Of a DNA stretch of 64,000 nucleotides, positions 37,250-48,682 are shown one piece after another. Every line of letters starts with the position of its first letter. Positions within the stretch are counted from its first letter, which is position 1. Source of the DNA: Mallotus nudiflorus (lineage: Eukaryota; Streptophyta; Magnoliopsida; Malpighiales; Euphorbiaceae); the NCBI GenBank assembly GCA_947683625.1, contig CANTUR010000279.1, positions 372,001 through 436,000 of the forward strand. Reading direction: 5' to 3'. The notes below the pieces were generated by a model. That model did no database searches and had not been told where the DNA came from. It was given only the letters and a program-made list of their open reading frames with translations. A program made the position numbers and the translations under genes.

Positions 37250-37267
37250 TCCTTGGCAAGGGCACCA
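37250..37267 (-). promoter_or_regulatory. primer-binding site of the - strand Athila (tRNA-Asp type)
   Basis: TGGTGCCCTTGCCAAGGA on -, six bases inside the LTR end TTATCA. It resembles the Athila-type TGGCGCCGTTGCCGGGG site complementary to tRNA-Asp, with four changes. The tRNA identity rests on recalled family knowledge. Confidence 0.75.
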
Positions 37268-37273
37268 AAAACT

Positions 37274-38784
37274 TGATAAGCAAAATCCATAAGTGTACAG
37301 AGTCATACAAGTAGTAAAATTATCAATCCCATTGAGATTAAAAAATTGAATACTAAAAAAATAAAAATATTTATTTATTTAAGCACCGAATTTTGGTTTG
37401 AGTGCAAATGAAAATAAAAAAAAATCCAATTCAATTCAATTAAATCAATCAAATAAAAGCTAGGGTTCTTACTTTCAATTTAACTTTTTTCTAAAGGTAT
37501 ATTAGCTTCTAAGTCTATGCAAATATTGATTCACTTTTAAAGCATCTATAAAATCATAGATTTTCTTCTCAAACAAATCTATATTTAATTAAGTAAGATA
37601 AACACCAATTTTTACAACTCTCACTTACTAAGTGTCTTTTAAACTTAAAATTATGTCCAGCTTTTTAATCAACATTAGTCACTTAAAGTCTTTCAACTAA
37701 GTAAGCAAATAAAGGGTTATTGTTTAAGTCCAATATAACCTATTTTTCAATCAAGTTATAAGGTGTAAATTCAATCTAAGGGTGATCAAACCTAAAATGA
37801 CATTAAGTTCAACAACAACCAATGAATCAAAATTAAAGACATAGAATTAATCACAATATAAACATAGTTAAATTGAACTAAGAACCCTAAAAATATAGTT
37901 AGCTACTCATGTTAAAAGGGAGAGAAGAAGAAGAAGTAAAGAAGAAAATTCCAACCATTATTATATAAAGGAAAATAATAACAAAAGATTTTAATCAAGA
38001 AAACCCTTTTCTCTTGCTTAACAAGCTTGCAATTGAGGATATTGTTCCTTCAAAACTTCAAACTTAAACTCTCTCTCAACATGAAAACAAGAAGTTGAAT
38101 CAAGGTTACTTGATTCTAAAAGAAAAATAAAAGTAACAAAAACTTTATCCAATATCTATTCTAAAACTTATTGTCAGAGACTTCTCCCCATTTGCTCTCT
38201 CGAAGGCTACCTTTTATAGGCATAGGCTCTCAACAAACTCTAGAATTTGTTATAGATTCAAACTATGAAGTTGTCCCAAATCTGCAACTCAAAAATCAAA
38301 TTTGGAAGGTTATTATAATAACTTGTGTAGTTATGTACACCTATGCACGTGGCTACGCAGTAGGGTGCACATGAACAATATGCTACGTCTTCTGTGGTTG
38401 CACAGCAGGGTGTGCAGCCTGTGCTAGGTACTTTAAAATCAATCATGGTTGCACACATTTCTTGTGTGGCTGTGTGTGAATAGGCTGAATTAAAATCTCC
38501 TTTTTAACTTCAAAATTTGAATTGTTATTCCCTCCCAAATCTTATCTCCACCTATTCAAAGCTCTCAAATCCTTTAAAATATTTTCCAATACATTATGAA
38601 TTCAAATTTTAAATAAAAATTAACTAATTAACTTAAAAATAACCAAATTAACAAAAATCCTAACAACTAAACAAAACTTATGTAAATTAACTAGAAAAAT
38701 CCAAAAATCAAACAAACATGCAACAAATTAAATACTAAATCTTTATTATATAGTGTTAAAAATAAGATATTTTTACACTCATCA
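37274..38784 (-). repeat. 5' LTR of the - strand Athila element
   Basis: 1511 bp from TGATGAGTGTAAAAATATC (38784) to GCTTATCA (37274). It matches the 3' LTR at 29263-30751 and more distantly the LTR at 7209-8555. A CACGTGG/GGTTGCACAG-type motif cluster lies at 38330-38480. Confidence 0.85.
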
Positions 38785-39596
38785 CTTTGTAATACCAATA
38801 AGGATTTAAAGATAGCCCAAGGAGCCTTATTTATTATATTAACCATTTCAGCTTATGAAGAAAATTCTATCTTAAATACATTTTTATTTGAGTTTCTTTC
38901 ACTATTATATCGCTAGCCAAAGACCATACCTCTGTTAGCATAGTTCAATGAACCTGTGGGTGATATGTAATGAACCTGTCAAGTTAAGGTCTATAAACTT
39001 GCAAGTTAAAAGGTCATTAAACCTATAGGTGAATGTCAATAAACATGCTAGTAAAGGTCTATGAACCTTTATGATTTAAGTGATGACCTACATGATATAC
39101 ACACACACACACACATCCACAATAATGAACCTTGATGCAAAAGATAATGAACATGTGTACTTTAATCTATGGATTAAAACACCTAATGATAGTAGAATCA
39201 TAGATGAATAACAAAAAAGATGTTCAATATAGAATCATAAAAACATCAAATGTTATAGAGATTTTTATTATATTTTAATGAAGCTAAATTTTTATTTAAT
39301 GAATCAAAACATCACCAAAAGAAAATAGATTTTTGTTTGCTTATAGTAGAAAATCTGAGAGATAAAGTCACTAAACACACGAACTAACAAAGAGGTTTTT
39401 TTTTTGGCAAGTCATTGAACAAATGAACAATAAAGAGATTAAGACAGTGAGAGATAAAGAGAGAATGAGTATTTGGTTATGGACAGAGGGAAAGGCATGC
39501 AGTATGGATATAGAGGGTCACAAGAGAGTTTGTCTTGCATGTTAAATGTTATTAAAGTATTGTTTAAAAAAAATGAAGAGCAGTTTTGTTTATATA
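38785..39596. repeat. MULE right terminal region with AATGAACC repeats and (AC)n
   Basis: AATGAACCTGTG, AATGAACCTGTC and TATGAACCTTTATG-type units run from 38938 to 39150, and an (AC)8 microsatellite lies at 39099-39115. From 39200 to 39596 the sequence is AT-rich and shows no repeat or gene. It ends at the duplicate ACACATGTGA. Confidence 0.6.
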
Positions 39597-40982
39597 ACAC
39601 ATGTGATAGACCCCAATATGGATAGAGTTCCATGATATAACAATTGTACAAATGGGCTTTAAATTAATGGGCCGATTTCTATCATTTTAATTTATATGTG
39701 GGCCTAAATTTAATCTAATCAAAATCTAATTAATTATAGGCCTAAAATTCATTTAATTAAATCCTAATTAAATTATTGGCCTTATTAATTTAATCTAGTA
39801 TATACTATGTCTGATGAATTAAATAAAACCCTAAATCTAATCTCCTGAGTCTAATTCAATTTTAATATGAAAACCTTAAAATATCTACACTGATTGATTT
39901 TATTATTTTACCAAATGAAACTAATTTACTGATTTACTAAATCATATAAAAAATAAAAAATTAAAGCATTCCACTAATTTTCTACTATTGCAGTGGTTAC
40001 AATAAAATTACACAATAAAATACAAAATAAATGTAAAATACATAAAAAAAACAAACAATAAAACAAATACAAATAATAAAACCAAAAACCAAAAGGGGAA
40101 CAAAAGGAATAAAAAAATTACATTTCCAATCGGAATTAACAAAAGGAAATAAAAAAATTATGATCGGCTCCATTGTGTAGTCTCTTCTATTTTAGTTCAA
40201 GTTACTCCCCTTACAGAATAAAAAAATACATGAAAATTAGTATTAATTCAAAATAATAAACAAAAAATTAAAATAAAATAAAATAAAAGAGAATAGATTA
40301 ACGGATGGATGCATAGTTTCCTCAAAGATTTACATTCAACGTTTACTTATAGTTGTGGCGTAGGTTTTGTTGGATCTGGTTTAATAGAGTTTTGGTGTCT
40401 AAACAAAGTCTTATGATTCCAAAAAAAAATGTAATAACAAAAAAACACCTAAAAATAAGTCTGAATAAAATCTCCATAAACTTCCCACTTGTATTGTAAA
40501 GTCAACCTTATTTATAGAGGTAACCATATAAATAAAAATAAAAATAAATAATTATATAATTTTTATTGAGAAATTATATAATAACCTGATTAGATAATTG
40601 AGAATTAAAAGATAATAATTATCATATCAATTTAATTATACTAAATGAGATAAAAATAAATAAATAAATAAATAATAAAAATAATAATAAAAATCTAATT
40701 CTGGTCAGAATTAAAATTTTTTTTCTTTTGAATTCTTTATTCCTCTACCGATCATAATTTTGACAATTCCGACCATAATTTACATAATTCTAATTGGAAT
40801 TACAATTTTTTTATTTTTTTTAATCAAATTTAAATAAAACATACAAATAGATCTAGAAATAATTTACAATTTAGTTCAAAACTCATTAATCAGATCCAAT
40901 TAATATAATTTCATAGTAACATTTCGTCATCAAGTCTTTAGCAGCATCCATGTCAAGGCTATCCTAAAATTGGGTGTTTACA
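39597..40982 (-). repeat. distal part of the LTR of Tat element B
   Basis: Begins (on -) with TGTAAACACCCAATTTTAGG at 40982, as does the LTR of C. It shares related stretches with it (TGGGCCTAA words; TCTAATTCAATTTTAAT near 39849 and 13170; AATTCTAAT(C/T)(G/A)GAATT-like words near 40785). It stops at the ACACATGTGA copy at 39597-39606, where the MULE begins. With 17400-17581 it would form one LTR of roughly 1.5 kb. Confidence 0.68.
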
Positions 40983-41518
40983 TGTGCCACTTTGTTGTCA
41001 AACTTAAATAAAACAACAACTAGTTGAGTAGGATTGCAAGCAGTAATAGTCTTAGGCTAAGAGGCAACCTCTATATAGGTATGGATATCAAGAAAAGGGT
41101 TCTTAAATTTGAGCTTGAAAGTTTATTTGTTGTTGGGGCGATGCAATGGTTGTTTCTTCTTAGACTTATTAGTTGATCCCCCATATGCAAAAGGTTGAGT
41201 ATAATAAGAAACAAAACCACAAAATTTTTAGATTCCAATGGAAATTGCATTACAAACCTTAAGAATGCCTCATAGTCTCAAATATATTTTAAACAAACAA
41301 AACAATATCTAGCTGATCGTGAAAGGGCCTTACTAGGAATGAAAACTTCTTTAATAGTGCTTGGAGAAAAGATTCCATAGCAACTTCTCACTCTTGTTTT
41401 AGGGGAAGTTTTGTAGAAAAATAACACATCTAATAGAAAGAGGAGAGGAAGATAAAGATGGAGGTGGTCGATGGTGCGATGATGAGGGAGGTGGAGGATG
41501 CAGGAGACGTATAAAGTA
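40983..41518. other. unassigned sequence between Tat B and the copia element
   Basis: I recognise no domain. An open stretch on - (41278-41649) crosses into the copia LTR, is leucine-rich and has no family signature, so it is not called as a gene. It contains a purine-rich GAGGTGGTCGATGG tract near 41461. Confidence 0.4.
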
Positions 41519-42930
41519 TTGGGTTCGTGATGCATAACGTAATGGAAAACAAAATTTTTAACCAAAAAACCAATAACCTGGATCCATGTAATTTGACTTA
41601 GATTAATTAAGAGGGTTTCCAAACACTCACCAAGATGATCTAATGGCAAGAAAGTTCACTCTGGTGACACCCTACCTTGAGCTTTTTGTGTCTTCTTATC
41701 GGATTAAGACATCACCAAAAGATCATGTGCTCTACGGTATCCACACAAACAAGATGATCCAAAGCAAAGTAGGTATGCTAGAACCTTTGTTGTCTCACAA
41801 CATGTTTTCTCTCTATGTATTTTCTTTTCACAAAAGAAGTGTAGAAAAGAAGGACGAGAAAAGGTTGCTTAACCTTTTTCCTAAACCCTAAAGAATGAGA
41901 TGTATTTATATTCATGCTTTATATTTTTATTCTAATTCCAAATTAGGGTCCTTTCCTATATATATATATACTTATTTATTTAATCTTACATAGAGATAAT
42001 TATTAGGCTTATTAACCTATGTCTACTTTGGGCTTGTCCTAAGTGTGTGACCCTATAGGTTCACACAATGTTGGCAGTGGACCTAAAACTCCCATTTTAG
42101 CCCACAAGTCATAATTGGTCTCTAACAAGACATTATAAGTACCTAAGTTGTGTGAAGGCTGATAATTCAATATAACCTAATACACAACTTGTAATATAGT
42201 CCTTTTATCACATGATATCGTAATTGAACATAAGGCACTGATTATGTCATCCTTATATTGTTCAATTATATTGTTTCTCAATCCCAAGTAGACTGACACT
42301 AATAACTCTTTATCATTCTAGCATAGCCATGCATTTATCTTCAGTCTAACTCATTAAGGGGCCTAATATATATCTTTTCAAAATAACTAAGGGAAAAATT
42401 CCATCTTAACCACTCACATTCCTCACACAACTCATTATATATCCAATCATAACTTATTTTACCATTCGATTAAAGAATGGTGTAGGGATGTGTCAAAATA
42501 CAGAACTTATCATGTATGGAAACATGGTGATCTTAGGTTAGAGGACTCAAATAATACAACTGTGATGAGAATTACGTATGACAATAATCCATGTGCTATT
42601 CTCATGGTGGGTCAATTCTATGATGAGTTTGAATTAAGATCTCATAGACATGATTAATAAAACTTAATCATCAATCAACCTTATACCAATCTTTATTCAT
42701 TATTATTCCCACAACAATAATCAACTAGGGATATTTAGATTATAATTCAAGTATTACCTAAGAGTTTTACTATCAAGTCACGTACTTAATGATCTTAGTA
42801 TAATTAAATAATCAAGGGTAATACTAAAATTAGCCAGTAATAATAAAAATGCTTCTTTTTAAAAAAAAATAGAAAAATGACATGTCAAAGTATGGCCATC
42901 ACATAATTGGCCTAGGACATATAACTAACA
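41519..42930 (-). repeat. 3' LTR of the copia element
   Basis: Begins TGTTAGTTATATG at 42930. It aligns with 49958-51467 throughout (for example TCTTCTTATCGGATTAAGAC near 41691 and 50150) but is about 100 bp shorter, mainly near 41920-41990. Confidence 0.87.
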
Positions 42931-42942
42931 ATCTCCCACTTG
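42931..42942 (-). promoter_or_regulatory. polypurine tract of the copia element
   Basis: CAAGTGGGAGAT on -, directly before TGTTAGT. This is the form usual in plant copia elements. Confidence 0.85.
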
Positions 42943-43129
42943 CACTAGGCCCAATCAACCTTGTATCTCATAACCATTGACCTAGTATGACTTTCATGCT
43001 TGGCCTATGGAAAAGGCTTAGTTAGTGGATCAGCAACATTGTCATATGTTGGTACTCTGTATATTTTCATGTCTCTTCTCTCAATGATCTCTCTAATAAG
43101 ATAATAACACATGAGTATATGTTTGGATA

Positions 43130-46110
43130 GTTGATATGATTTGGGTTCCTTAGCCTATATTATAGCTCCACTGTTATCACAATACAAGTGCACTAGATTT
43201 GATATACGAGGAATAACTCCTAGTCCATTCATAAACTTCTTAATCCAAATAACTTCCTTAGTTGCCTTTGAGGCAGCTATGTACTCATATTTTATTATAG
43301 AATCGACAACAGTATCTTGCTTTAAAATTTTCTAGCTCACTACACCTCCATTTAAGCAAAACATATAACCTGACTATGATCGAAAGCCATCTTTGTCAGA
43401 TTGGAAGCTAGCATCTGTGTCAGATTGGAAGCTAGCATCTATGTAACCATTTGCAACTAGCTCATCTTCCTGCCCTCCATATAGTAAAAATGCATCCTTA
43501 GTCCTTCTCAAGTACTTAAGGATATTCTTAACTATTATTTAATGACATTCATCTGGGTCTAACTGGTATCTACTCATTATGCTTAACACATATAAGACAT
43601 CTAGTCGAGTGTATAACATGGCATATATGATGGATCCAAAGCAAAAGCATATGGAATTTTACTCATACAGTCTCACTCATCTTATGTCATTGAACATTGA
43701 ATGTTTCTAAGACCAATGTCGTGGGACATTGGCAAGAATCCTCTCTTAGAGTTTTTCATACTAAACTGATTCAGTACCTTATTAATGTAAGCGATCTAAA
43801 TTAAGCCAATAAGGCTCTTAGATCTATCTTTATAGATCTTGATGCCTAAAATATAGGTGACTTCACCTAAATCTTTTGTTGAGAAACAATTCCTTAACTA
43901 TGATTTAACATTTTATAGAGTAAAAATATCATTTCCAATGAGTAATATGGCATCAACATATAGCACTTGAAAAACTATTGCGCTCCCACTAACCTTTTGT
44001 AAACATAAGGTTCATCTTCATTTTTTATAAATCCAAACTCTTTAACTGCTTCATCAAAATGAAGATTCCAACTTTGAGAAGCTTGCTTCAATCTATAAAT
44101 GGATCTTTGAAGCTTACAAACCTTTCCAAAATTCTCAGAATTAAGAAAACTCTCTGGTTGTGTTATATACGCATCCTCAACTAGGTTTCCATTAAGGAAA
44201 GCTATTTTGACATCCAATTGCCATATTTTATAATCATAGTATGCAACTATGGTGAGGAGAATTCAAATAGATTTAAGCATAGCAAATAGTGAAAAGGTTT
44301 CATCATAGTCTGTACCATATGTTTACTTGAAACCTTTTGCAACCAGTCTTGCTTTAAAGGTATGCACATTGCCATCCATGTCAGTTTTCATTTTAAAAAC
44401 CCATTTGCACCTAATATTTTTTAAACTTTTAGGTGGATAATTCAAAGTCCATACTTGACTATCATACATGGATTGCATTTCTAATTTCATGGCCTCTAAC
44501 CATTTCTTAGAGTTTGGAATTTCCATGGCCTCTTAGTAGGTTGTGGGCTCACTTTGATCCACAATCATTACATTGTTATTATCTATTATGAGAAGTCCAT
44601 ATCTTTCAGGATTATAATGTGTCCTACCAGACCTTCTAGGACCTTATAGTACTGGTGTAGATTCAACATTTACTTGTTGATCCAATTGAGGTTCCATATA
44701 TGGTATAATGTTATTCTGTGGTTCTTGAATTTCTTCAAGTTATACCTTACTCCTATTAGTTCCTTTAGAAATATATTATCTTTCCAAAAAGACACCATCC
44801 AGAGAAATAAAAACTTTATTCTTAGAAGCATTATAAAAATAATATCCTTTGACTTCTTTAAAATATCCCACAAAAAGGTACTAGTTTGATTTGGGTGCTT
44901 CATATAAGCCTCACATCCCTAAATCTTAAGAAAAGATAAAATGGAAGTTTTCCCATTCCATATCTCATCTGGTGTCTTTTTTAACTACCTTTGATGGGAC
45001 TTTGTTCAAAAGGAATATAGCAGTTTCTAAAGAATAACCATAAAAGGAGATTAGAAGATCTTACTGACTCATCATATATCAAACCATATATAATAAAGTT
45101 TGATTTCTTAATTCAGATACACCATTCCATTGTGGTGTTCCTGGTATATTCAATCGTGAAAGTATTCCATAATATATAAGATAATCAATAAATTCTTGGC
45201 TTAAATATTTTCCACCTCTATAAGATCTTAGTGCTTTAATATATTTACCAAGTTGATTTCATACTTCATTCTTGAAAATTTTGAACATTTCAAAAGATTC
45301 AGATTTGTAGTTCATTAGATAGACATAGCTATATCTACTAAAATCATATAGGAAAGTAATAAAGTACTCATAACCTTCTCTAGTTGTGGAACTTAATGGA
45401 CCACACACATCAAAATGTATAAGGCCCAATAAGTCATTAGCCCTTTCATAATGTCATATAAAAGGTGTCTTAGTCATTTTTCCTAATAAACAAGAATCAC
45501 AAGTTTCAAATAATTCAAAATCAAATGACTTTAAAAGTCCATGTTGATGGAGTTTCAAAATTTTTTTCTCATTTACATGGCCTAAATGAAAATTCCAAAG
45601 ATAGTTTGTGTTTAAATTATTAGATTTAAATTTCTTTGTATTAATGTTATAGATGGACTTTTCATTAGTGTCTTTTATTTCTAAAACATAAAGACCATGA
45701 TTTCATGGAGCATATACATATAAAATGTTATTATGATAAATAGAGCATTTATTATTCCTAATAATAAATTCAAAAGCATTATTGTCCAAACAAGAAATAA
45801 AAATTATATTCTTGCTCATAGCAGGTACATAATAACAGTTTTCCAAACTGAAAACAAGTCCACTAAGCAAAGTTAATTCATAAGTTCCTAAAGCTAATGC
45901 AGTAACTCTTACTCTATCTCCAATTCATAGGTTAACTTCGCCTTTAGCTAAGATTGTACTCCATTTTAGACCTTGCACATTAGTAAAAATATGAGATCTA
46001 GAATCAGTATCTAACACCCAAGAATCATAAGAAGATAAATTGACTTGTATAGTATAAATACCTAAAGAGGTAGCCACACTAACCTTATTCTTCTTTAAAT
46101 CATCCATAAA
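43130..46110 (-). pseudogene. copia pol (protease-integrase-RT-RNase H), degenerate
   Basis: Read on -. Protease: WVLDTDSRSHI near 46010 (usual DTGSGSH altered). Integrase: LGHVNEKKILKLH and CDSCLLGK near 45580-45490; first Asp in HFDVCGP near 45410; second site reads SYRGGKY near 45230, so its Asp is lost; NGVSELRNQTLL near 45120 keeps the Glu. RT: KWLEAMKLEMQSM near 44500, ARLVAKGF near 44335, MDVKIAFLNGNL near 44215, LKQASQSWN near 44085. The YVDD box near 43955 reads YVDA. RNase H lies at about 43560-43130, with an 8-residue tandem duplication (DASFQSDT/DASFQSDK) from a 24-bp repeat at 43394-43441. Multiple stops and frameshifts. Confidence 0.9.
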
Positions 46111-46944
46111 GAGCTCTTAATTTCTTTTTCAATTGCTTAAGTCATTACAGAAAAAGCATGTTCCTTCCTTAGGTAGTTTTAGTTTTGCTGAAGGTGCAAG
46201 TTTAGGCTTAAGGTGTAGATTTAGGCTTGGACTTGAGCTTCTGAAAGCCTTTGGAAGCCTTAATTTTTCCTTTACCTTTTCCCATCCTTTTCATACCTTT
46301 CCCTTTATTAAGCATTAGAACATCCTTGGTAGTCTTGATGTTATTCTCAGTAATATTAAGCATCCCATGTAATTTAGAAATGGTTTTTTTTCATGCCATG
46401 CATGTTATAGTTCATAAACAAAACCATTATATGTTTCTAGCAAAGATTAGAGAATAATATCAATGGTTAATTCTTGCTCGATCTTAAGACCAAGCTTGTC
46501 CAGATCTTTAAGATGACCTTTCATCTTAAGAATATAAGGACCTACGAAGCTGCCAGTAGTCAACTTATAAGAAAGCAATGCTTTTATGTTGCTAAACCTT
46601 TCAATTCTAGCTTTCTCTTGGAACATTTCCTTGAGATGGCCTATCATGGTATAGGCATCCATTTCCATCAATTTCTTTTATAATTTTGATTCCATGCATC
46701 CAAGTATAAGGCAAGTGACATCAATAAAGTCATTAAGATGCTTACTCTAAGCATCTTTTTGAGCTCTAGGAGCATTAGTAGCTGGTTCATCTAGCATAGG
46801 TTGATCAATGATATATTCCTTTCTTTCTTACTTAAGAAAAATTCTTAAGTTTATGTACTAGTCAAGGAAGTTAGTCCCATTAAGCTTATCCTTCTTAAGG
46901 ATCAATCATAGTGAAAAATTAAATATGGTTGAAGCGGGTAGAAT
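46111..46944 (-). pseudogene. copia gag (3' part), degenerate, split by solo LTR
   Basis: UBN2-type gag. On -, ILPASTIF near 46940, ILKKDKLNGTNFLD near 46895, MDAYTMIGHLKEMFQEKARI near 46660, and KMKGHLKDLDKLGLKIEQE near 46530. The lysine-rich tail and an eroded zinc knuckle are near 46240-46130. The first residues are on the other side of the solo LTR, near 48700. Stops are present. Confidence 0.8.
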
Positions 46945-47168
46945 TGTATAACCCTAGTCTCTAAAGACTTAGTATAGAGTAAGTAGGGTGTCGAACACTG
47001 GGAATTGGGGAATTTTACATTTACCTCTTAGAATTAACTAATTAGAATTTATATTAACCAATTACCTACTTAGATGGATAGGCAAAACTAAGTCAAGATA
47101 ATAATTAAAACTAATTAAGAAATCTAATTACTACTAATATACTATAATACTAAACAGAAATAAAAAAA

Positions 47169-47250
<82 letters not shown>

Positions 47251-48682
47251 ATCACAATTCAGAATATAAATATGAACTTATAAAAGATTATCATAAAACA
47301 TATTGATTAGAAATCAGTGCGTATAATCTTTAAAAGCAACTCTCATTGTCAGATTAAAGTAAAGTCCCTAAAAGTAACTCTTGTTATCAATTATAAGTAT
47401 TTCCTCTTAAAGTCTACAAGCTCTCTCAGTGTATTGTAGAGATAAGAGAAAATCATAAATCATATTATACTAATAAATCCATAAAAGCTACTCTCGTTGT
47501 CAATTAAGGATATTCTATCTAAAGTCTACAAGCTCTCTCAATGTATTATAGAGATAGATGAGGGAATCATAAGTAAATCTACTAATTGTTTCCCTTAAGA
47601 TGAATTCCTTGTTTCTTAGTAAATCCAATTCTTAAGTAATCTCAATTATACATACACTAAATTACTCCAACTCTCATTATAAATAATTCAATTAAAACAA
47701 GTTACATATGGTGAGCAATCATAAATAACTTAATTAAGCACTAATTGAAATTAAATCATAAACAATATAAGATAGTAAATGTAGTTCTTATTTAATTCAT
47801 CATTGTAATTCTCAAACAAGACTTAGCCAAGAAACATAGTTAAAGAACAACAAAAGAAGAAGAAAGAGAATTGATAAAACCCTTTTTACTAAGCCTTCTA
47901 GTACTTGCTTGGCAGAGAGCAATCTTCTCTTCTTGCTTGCTAACTTGATCTTCAAAATAATAAACTAAGTCCTAATGAAAATATGTATTTCAAATTCTAA
48001 TACTATATATTTTTCTCATAGATTTCTTCACATAACTAAAATATTTTTCTTTCTGCTCTCTTCTCCCCTTGTTACAGGTTATAATTGACATATATATAGA
48101 CCTTAAAAGTGGTTAAAAGAAGTTACAATTGGAAAGGTACCCTTTTGATTGAAGGGTCACAACTCTATGTAAATATAGTAACTTATAGGGAATTTTTATC
48201 CTTCCATATGACTTTATCTTGAAATTATTCCTTCATTAAAGTTCTAGATATTTGAGTTATCTTTCTAAGAAAACTTGAATCACCTTATTTAGATGTCTGT
48301 AGAAGAAGTTATGGCCAAAATACAAAAACTTCTTAAAGCTAAAAAAATTGCATCTCTTTTGGTGATGGAACAAGTCGGCACACCAAGATGAGTCAGCACA
48401 GATTGGCTCTGTCATGACTTGTTCTAGCTGTAACGAGTTGGCATAGTATCAATTTAACTTCCTTTTGCATCTTGAGCTTCATACTTCATTCTAAAAATTC
48501 CAAAGTCCTATTAATGTATCAATTGAACTTAAAAACATATATAAAATGTACAAAAAAACATAAAAAAACATTTGGAACTAAAAATAACATTTCATAACTA
48601 AATAAACACACAAACTTAACTAAAATTAAACAAAACAACATTTATAATGTACTAAATAACTATGCATATTTGTATTGTATCA
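46945..48682. repeat. solo LTR of a different family inserted in copia gag
   Basis: A 1738-bp TG...CA block (TGTATAACCCTAG at 46945, TATTGTATCA ending 48682) interrupts gag. It has no coding sequence and no internal domain. The GTAGGGTGTCGAACACTGGG end is of a kind I associate with gypsy LTRs, and orientation on - is then likely. The flanking 5-mers (AGAAT and GTGGT) do not match, so the duplication has decayed or the boundary is off by some bases. It contains (AT)38 and two near-repeats AAGTCTACAAGCTCTCTCA at 47409 and 47521. Confidence 0.7.
47171..47246. repeat. (AT)38 microsatellite
   Basis: A perfect 76-bp AT dinucleotide tract. It is probably highly polymorphic and its length may be affected by assembly. 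Confidence 0.95.

Larger units (their letters stand above)
29263..38784 (-). mobile_element. full-length Athila-type gypsy element, degenerate
   Basis: About 9.5 kb with two LTRs (37274-38784 and 29263-30751), a PBS at 37267 and a PPT at 30752. The order on - is gag, protease, RT, RNase H, truncated integrase and an env-position remnant. The LTRs differ by many scattered substitutions and small indels (roughly a tenth of positions by eye), implying an old insertion. Flanking 5-mers do not match clearly (CTTTG at 38785; the left boundary is ill defined). It lies in the AATGAA-repeat region of the MULE. Confidence 0.88.
17582..39596 (+). mobile_element. Mutator-like element with FAR1-type transposase and Ulp1-like protease genes
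   Basis: Bounded by ACACATGTGA duplicates. It carries, on +, a FAR1/FRS-type transposase pseudogene then a Ulp1 (C48)-like pseudogene. After subtracting a solo LTR (21847-23915) and a nested Athila (29263-38784), about 10.4 kb remain. No terminal inverted repeat is visible at the two ends (AATGAAAAAGCC against TATATAAACAAAAC). This fits the non-TIR MULE class that carries ULP-like genes (Kaonashi/KAUL of Arabidopsis, CUMULE of melon). TTCATTA/TAATGAA-type repeats occur throughout its noncoding parts, including both sides of the Athila insertion, which supports one parent element. Confidence 0.72.

Noticed and set aside
41278..41649. 123-residue leucine-rich frame on -
   Set aside because: It runs from unassigned DNA into the copia 3' LTR across the insertion junction, so it cannot be an ancestral gene.
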